This document shows positions 59,328 to 64,000 of a stretch of 64,000 nucleotides of DNA, in pieces. The position numbers and the translations under genes are program-made. The notes under the pieces are model-generated. The model did no database searches. It saw only the letters and a program-made list of their open reading frames with translations, and was not told where the DNA came from. Position 1 is the first letter of the stretch, and every line of letters begins with the position of its first letter. This DNA comes from Haberlea rhodopensis (taxonomy: Eukaryota > Streptophyta > Magnoliopsida > Lamiales > Gesneriaceae). The DNA lies in NCBI GenBank assembly GCA_907163345.1, contig CAJQUN010000032.1, positions 3,448,424-3,512,423 on the forward strand, in the 5' to 3' direction.

Positions 59328-61561
59328 ATGGCATCTTCATCTAGCAGTGGTGCTGGTCGTAGCCGGGGTCGTAGTCGGGGTCTCGTTCCGGGTCGTCTAT
59401 CACTGAGTTCATCTTCTGCAATGAATTTGCCTATGCCAATTCCTGAGTTAAATGAAAGTTATGATTTTTTTGCTGACCTCAATGTTGGTGGTTCTTCTAT
59501 GAATGTCGAACCACAACAACCCCAACAACCTGCCGAACCTGTTGCTGCCCAAGCCCAAGAAAGACAACATGTGGAGTCATCCGGAGCCACTACAGCAGCG
59601 AGTAGACAACCTACTCGTGCCAAAAGAAGTAAGATATGTGATCACTTTGAACTCGCTCAAAAAGAAGGTACTAATGAATCTGTTGCAATATGTAAATTAT
59701 GTAAGATCCAGTATTCATATAAAGTTGGTGGTTCCAGTGGAGGCACCGGAACATTTAAAAAACACTTAGTTAAAAAACATAATTTTGATGAGACAACATT
59801 ACAACCATTAAGTCGATAAGCAACACAAGCACAAATTAATGTTCTTACTGGCACGAACTTTATTTTAACTGCTGAAATTAATCGTAGGTCACTTGTTAGA
59901 TATGTGATCAGATGTGAACTACCTTTTATACAAGCTGAACGTGCTGGTTTTATTGAATTTGCTTCGTCTATACAACCCATGTTTAAACATATTTCCAGGC
60001 ACACACTAAAAAGAAATTGTATGGACGTATTTGTTGAATATAGAAATACATTGTTTCAACATCTTTCTAGTTTGCCTTGTAGGGTTAGTTTAACAACTGA
60101 TATTTGGACAAATGTAAATTCTGATTCATATCTTGTTGTCACTTGTCATTGGATTCATGATAATTGGTGTATGCAAAAAAGGATTTTGTCTTTAGATGAG
60201 TTAGACTGTGCACATACTGGTTATGTAATTGCTAAATATGTATTCAACACTTGTAGACATTATGGAATTCAGGATAAGGTATTTTCAATCACATTAGACA
60301 ATGCTGCGAATAACAATGCTGCGATGCGTGATTTAAAGACCTATCTTAAACCAATGCTTGATGGTATTTTTTTTCATGTCAGATGTGCATGTCATGTGAT
60401 TAATTTGGTTGTTAAAGTTGGTTATGAGGACAATCACTCAGCATGTATTGACAAAATGAAATACTGCGCTAAATGGTTACGCACGAGCCGTGTTAAGCGT
60501 GATTGGAAACAATTATGTTTATCTAATGGTTTAAAGCATCTTCTTTTTCCATCACCAATAGAAACTAGGTGGAATTCGTTGTACAATATGTTGAATGCTA
60601 TGTTACCTTACAAAGATATTTTAACTCCATTTTATAATTCATATCAAATGCCTGATAGCGATGAAAGTATTTATTTGACTAATGAGGATTGGGAATTTGT
60701 TGAAAATTGTGTATCATTGTTAGGTACTTTCAAAGAAGCGACGGAACGTTTCTCTGGTGTTACTTATCCAACTTCCGTTTATTTTCTTCCTTTAGTATTT
60801 AACATGTTTGATAAATTTATAGAATTTAGAGATGACTATGACTTGCATGCTTTTGTTAGTGCAATGGAAACTAAATTTATAAAGTATTGGGAACAAATCC
60901 CACCCGTGCACTGCATCGCAACATTGCTAGATCCTAGTCAATGTTTATCTTCATTTGAGATATTTTTTGAATATTATGCTAAATTTTTGGGGAAGGTTGT
61001 TGACGATCAAAAGACGTCTACAATGCAATCTCTCCAAAATATGTTTCAATTGTATTATAATCAACAGGCAAGTGAATCATCGCAACAAAGGCCTGTTGAA
61101 GAACAACCCCAAGCTCAATCTAAAGGTGGGGGCATCAATTTGCTTAGAATGCTGGGCAGGAAAAAACTTAAGGGAAAAGGACCTTCTACTAGCACGTCGC
61201 TGAGTTGCAAATTTATCTGAAATATCAATTTCTAACCGAAGACAACTTCGACGTCTTACAATGGTGGAAGTCCAATGCAGCACAATTCCCTATCTTAGCC
61301 AAAATGGCTAGAGACGTGTATGATGTACAAGCTTCAAGCGTCGCTTCTGAATCGGCATTCTCAACATGCGGCCGTATTATTGGAGACTACAGAAGTATTC
61401 TATCAGCTGATTCGTTATGCATGCTCACGTTACTTAAAGATTGGTTTGAAGCAGAATGCAAAAATAGAAGAGATGGGACGGTTGACGAATTCGTAAATCA
61501 TTATGACGAGCAAGAAGAAGAGAACGCCAAAACAATACTTATCAATTATGAAGACTGTTAA
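59328..61561 (+). pseudogene. hAT transposase with BED zinc finger; one stop and one frameshift
   Basis: Starts MASSSSSGAGRSRGRSRG at 59328. A BED-type zinc finger follows (SKICDHFEL, CKLCKIQYSY, HLVKKH at about residues 106-155). TAA at 59817-59819 interrupts the frame, which resumes unchanged as ATQAQINVLTGTNF. The catalytic RNase-H-like part holds SLTTDIWTNVNSDSY, ITLDNAANNNAAM, CHVINLVVK and ETRWNSLYNML. One base is missing near 61200, after PSTSTSL; the next frame gives the hAT dimerisation domain (YLKYQFLTEDNFDVLQWWKS, SSVASESAFST) and stops at 61561. Expected full length is about 744 codons. All recognised catalytic motifs are retained, so inactivation seems to rest on these two lesions. 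Confidence 0.93.
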
Positions 61562-61860
61562 GTACTAAATTGTAATATTTTTTTATTTAGATTTTCAATT
61601 GTCATGTCTTTACAATTATTTGTATGCATCTATATTATGAAATGAAGAAGAAATATATTGAATTTGTGATGAACATCATTGAAGAAACATTTACAACATT
61701 AAAAAAAAAAAAAAGGAAAAACCGATAAGGATCCGAACCAAACCGGAACCGGTTGGAACCGAAACCGGTTCGATCCGGATCCTTAACGGACCGGACCGGT
61801 TCCGCCCATAACGGGTCCGGAACCGGCCGGTTCCAACCGGTAAGCAGCCCTAGAAAGAGA

Positions 61861-62990
61861 ATTATGTAAAGCAGAAGGCATGTAAAGTGTTGATCACAAG
61901 CAGTTTTGTACCTCCTTTGTCAACAAGTCGATCAACAGTTACCCTTAACTCATGCTTAGTGACATAATGTGAGTGTTATTGTGATAAGTGATGTATGATG
62001 CCAATAGTGAAATCTGTAGTAGAATGAATGGGATCATGAACATTGAATATAGCTACTTCACCATCAAACTCCATAGTCAAAGCACCACTAGTTACATCTA
62101 TTATGCAATTGAAAGTTTTCAAAAATGGTCTCCCTAACAGAATAGGGGTGCTCTTATCATTATTTTCCATGTCAAGTATGTAGAAGTCAGCAGGAAATAC
62201 CAAATTATCAACTCTCACAAGAACATCTTCGACTACTCCCCTAGGGCACATAGTGGACCTATTAGCTAACTGAATAACAATTCCAACTTTTTTCAAAGTC
62301 CCTAGTTCTAAAGAGGTATAAATATTGAATAAAGCATAACATTGATCGATGCTCCAAAGTCTAGCATGGCCTTATCAATTCTATTGTTTCCAATTGTGCA
62401 AGGGATAGTAAACATACCTGGATCATTGCATTTAGTGGGGATTTTCTTTGGGTTTTCGTAAAAAAATCGTCCCATAGGTCCATTTCATCACTGTATTCGA
62501 TCTCCGGTCCCTCTTTCACATCACATGATTCGTGTAGATATTTAACATAGAGAGCTGTTGGAAACGTATGCAAGTTAAATCAAATTCTAATGGAACGTCT
62601 ATCTCTTCTTCTTCTTCTAGTGGCATCAGTACAACATTTTCCGGGGTTTCTACTTCTTTACTACTCTTCGATGTGACTGCATCCATGTTTTCCCTTGGAT
62701 GCACCACCGTTTGGGAGAGTATAATTTTTGATGCTCGTGCTTCTATCCTATTGATCAATGTTGCTAGTTGCTCCACTTGGGTACACCAATTCTGAATGGC
62801 AGCCCTGGTTTCCTGTTGAAATTGCAAATTGTTATTAGCAAGATCAGTAATAATATCCTCCAAAAACTCACTAGGGGAAGGGATTTGAGGTTGTTGTGAC
62901 CATAGCTGATATTGTGGTATGTATGGTGGTAGTTTGGATTGCATGTAAGGTGGATGTGTGCTCATCCATTGATTGTCATAACAGAGATTT
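61861..62990 (-). pseudogene. Athila-like Gypsy gag C-terminus and protease
   Basis: On the minus strand, 62965-62516 reads MSTHPPYMQSKLPPYIPQYQ, then QQETRAAIQNWCTQVEQLAT and LSQTVVHPRENMDA, the C-terminal gag region of Athila-type elements. After a frame change, about 62420-61976 gives the protease with its active-site sequence AMLDFGASINVM and then GVVEDVLVRVDNLVFPADFY, TPILLGRPFLKTFNCIIDV and LTMEFDGEV. RT, integrase and the N-terminal part of gag are absent. The hAT at 58863 separates it from more non-coding sequence of the same sort, so both sides probably belong to one old element. Confidence 0.8.
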
Positions 62991-64000
62991 GGATGCTCCC
63001 TCCAACTTGGGTTGTATGTGTTTATCCCACACGTTTGTGCACTTTGTCAATTCCCACACATCTGTGCACTTGATGGGTGTTTTCTTACACAAGTGTACAG
63101 TGTCAAGTTTTAATATAGTTTATGTTAACTACGATGTCAAATCCACAGAGACTGATAATGTAACTCAAACTAAGTACTAAATTAGAATAATCTCTACTTT
63201 ATCTAAATAATCAACTAAGAGAGTGATATAGTAGTTAATTAAACTAATGACTTTTAACCAAGATTAATAGAGAATCAATGAGAGATAGATCTAGGAGTTC
63301 GATTTCACTTGTTCATCCACTATGTTAATCATTCATCAATCTCAATATTATGAAATTTCCTAGTTTATTAGCCATGAATCCTATAATATTCTATTACCTC
63401 TCCCGGGGTGTCAAATAAAATTAATTCATTCAATAATTATCTTGATATGTCTACCTAAGATAAACTATTAAACAATTTCAATAGTGCTAGATTCGTTCTA
63501 AAGCTTCGATGGAATTATACGTCTGTCGACTATATAAATTCCAATGATGTGTTTTCTTATGTTCCTATTCACAATCCCCTATCCCGAGTGATGGATTATA
63601 AATAAATATGACAATTCAACTAGTGTTCAGCTAATTGAACGCAATCCAAATAAAAATAAATAAACAAATAAACCAAACGGAAAATCACAACAAACGGAGT
63701 TTCAAAAGCAAGCTACATCGTTCTCCTAGAAAATAGAATTTGTTCATGATAAAAATAAGAAAACAACCAAGCATATTCTTGATCGTCATGAAATATGTAA
63801 AGAAAGAGATACAAAACACAATTAGAGAAGCTATTCTCCATCCCCGGATGAAAAACGCCATCTTTTTGTGCTTAATCTCTTGCCCTCCAAGTGCAGCAAC
63901 TGTGCCTCTATTGTTCTCCATTGGAAAATAGGTCAAAAACCCATCCAAAGTCTGATATGTTGTCTTTTATACCCTGGGCTTGGTAGAATCCTCGTGGGCT
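62991..64000. other. Non-coding retroelement-like sequence to the window end
   Basis: No gene. ACACAAGTGTACAGTGTCAA, ACGATGTCAAATCCACAGAG and ACTCAAACTAAGTACTAAAT near 63090-63180 are phrases seen in many non-coding regions of plant Gypsy elements. A stretch with the same character begins near 55600 in the same orientation. Open frames here have no recognisable content. Confidence 0.4.

Larger units (their letters stand above)
58863..61852 (+). mobile_element. Complete hAT transposon, 2,990 bp, exact 8-bp target duplication
   Basis: The ends are TAGGGGTGCTTACCGG and CCGGTAAGCAGCCCTA, a 16-bp inverted repeat with one mismatch, flanked on both sides by GAAAGAGA (58855-58862, 61853-61860). Subterminal regions are full of ACCGG/CCGGT motifs, likely transposase-binding sites. 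It is inserted in Athila-like DNA. Perfect target duplication and only two coding lesions suggest a recent insertion. Confidence 0.95.

Noticed and set aside
63685..63948. Hydrophobic 87-codon minus-strand frame
   Set aside because: AT-rich chance frame in non-coding retroelement sequence, with no family resemblance.

Overview
This window looks like nuclear DNA of a flowering plant, most likely a eudicot. The evidence is intron-containing genes that resemble plant NPL4 and plant MATE/DTX transporters, Copia and Ty3-Gypsy retrotransposons of plant type, MULE and hAT DNA transposons, an Au-type SINE remnant and a short piece of mitochondrial cox3. All homology statements come from reading the sequence by eye; no database search was run.

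Only two intact host genes were found. One is an NPL4-like gene (minus strand, exons 10264-9266 and 8039-7785). The other is a single-exon MATE-family efflux carrier (plus strand, 53672-55066). A decayed gene with a PPR-like motif lies around 23.6-28.5 kb and is split by a young Copia element. The rest is mainly transposable elements, often nested.

Layout. 1-4.88 kb: right part of a MULE with a broken transposase gene (plus) and a convergent five-exon plant mobile domain (PMD) gene (minus), followed by an array of short perfect hairpins. 6.94-7.28 kb: a small hAT element. 7.8-10.3 kb: NPL4. 11-12.4 kb: repeats. 12.38-14.20 kb: a solo LTR. 14.4-23.5 kb: a decayed minus-strand Copia, split by a 4.36-kb LTR element without genes (14871-19227, target duplication CCCGC). 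23.94-28.42 kb: a young Copia with 147-bp LTRs. 29.34-34.87 kb: a third Copia with 0.7-kb LTRs and a deletion in pol. 35.83-40.30 kb: three tandem copies of a 1.49-kb unit, each carrying a hAT MITE and the first ~495 bp of a MULE. 39.81-49.02 kb: that MULE, 9.2 kb long with a perfect 9-bp target duplication, holding a dead mudrA, a decayed accessory gene, and a palindrome-rich satellite that fills introns and spacers and even enters coding sequence. 49.2-50.3 kb: another MULE-like end with short tandem repeats. 53.7-55.1 kb: MATE. 55.6-64 kb: non-coding, gag and protease remnants of an Athila-like Gypsy element, holding a cox3 NUMT and a complete 2,990-bp hAT transposon with an exact 8-bp target duplication.

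The least explained structures are the palindromic repeat families that go with the MULEs, above all the CTATCGGTGCATGTGAT inverted repeat spread over 7 kb, and the tandem triplication that copied one MULE end together with its flank.
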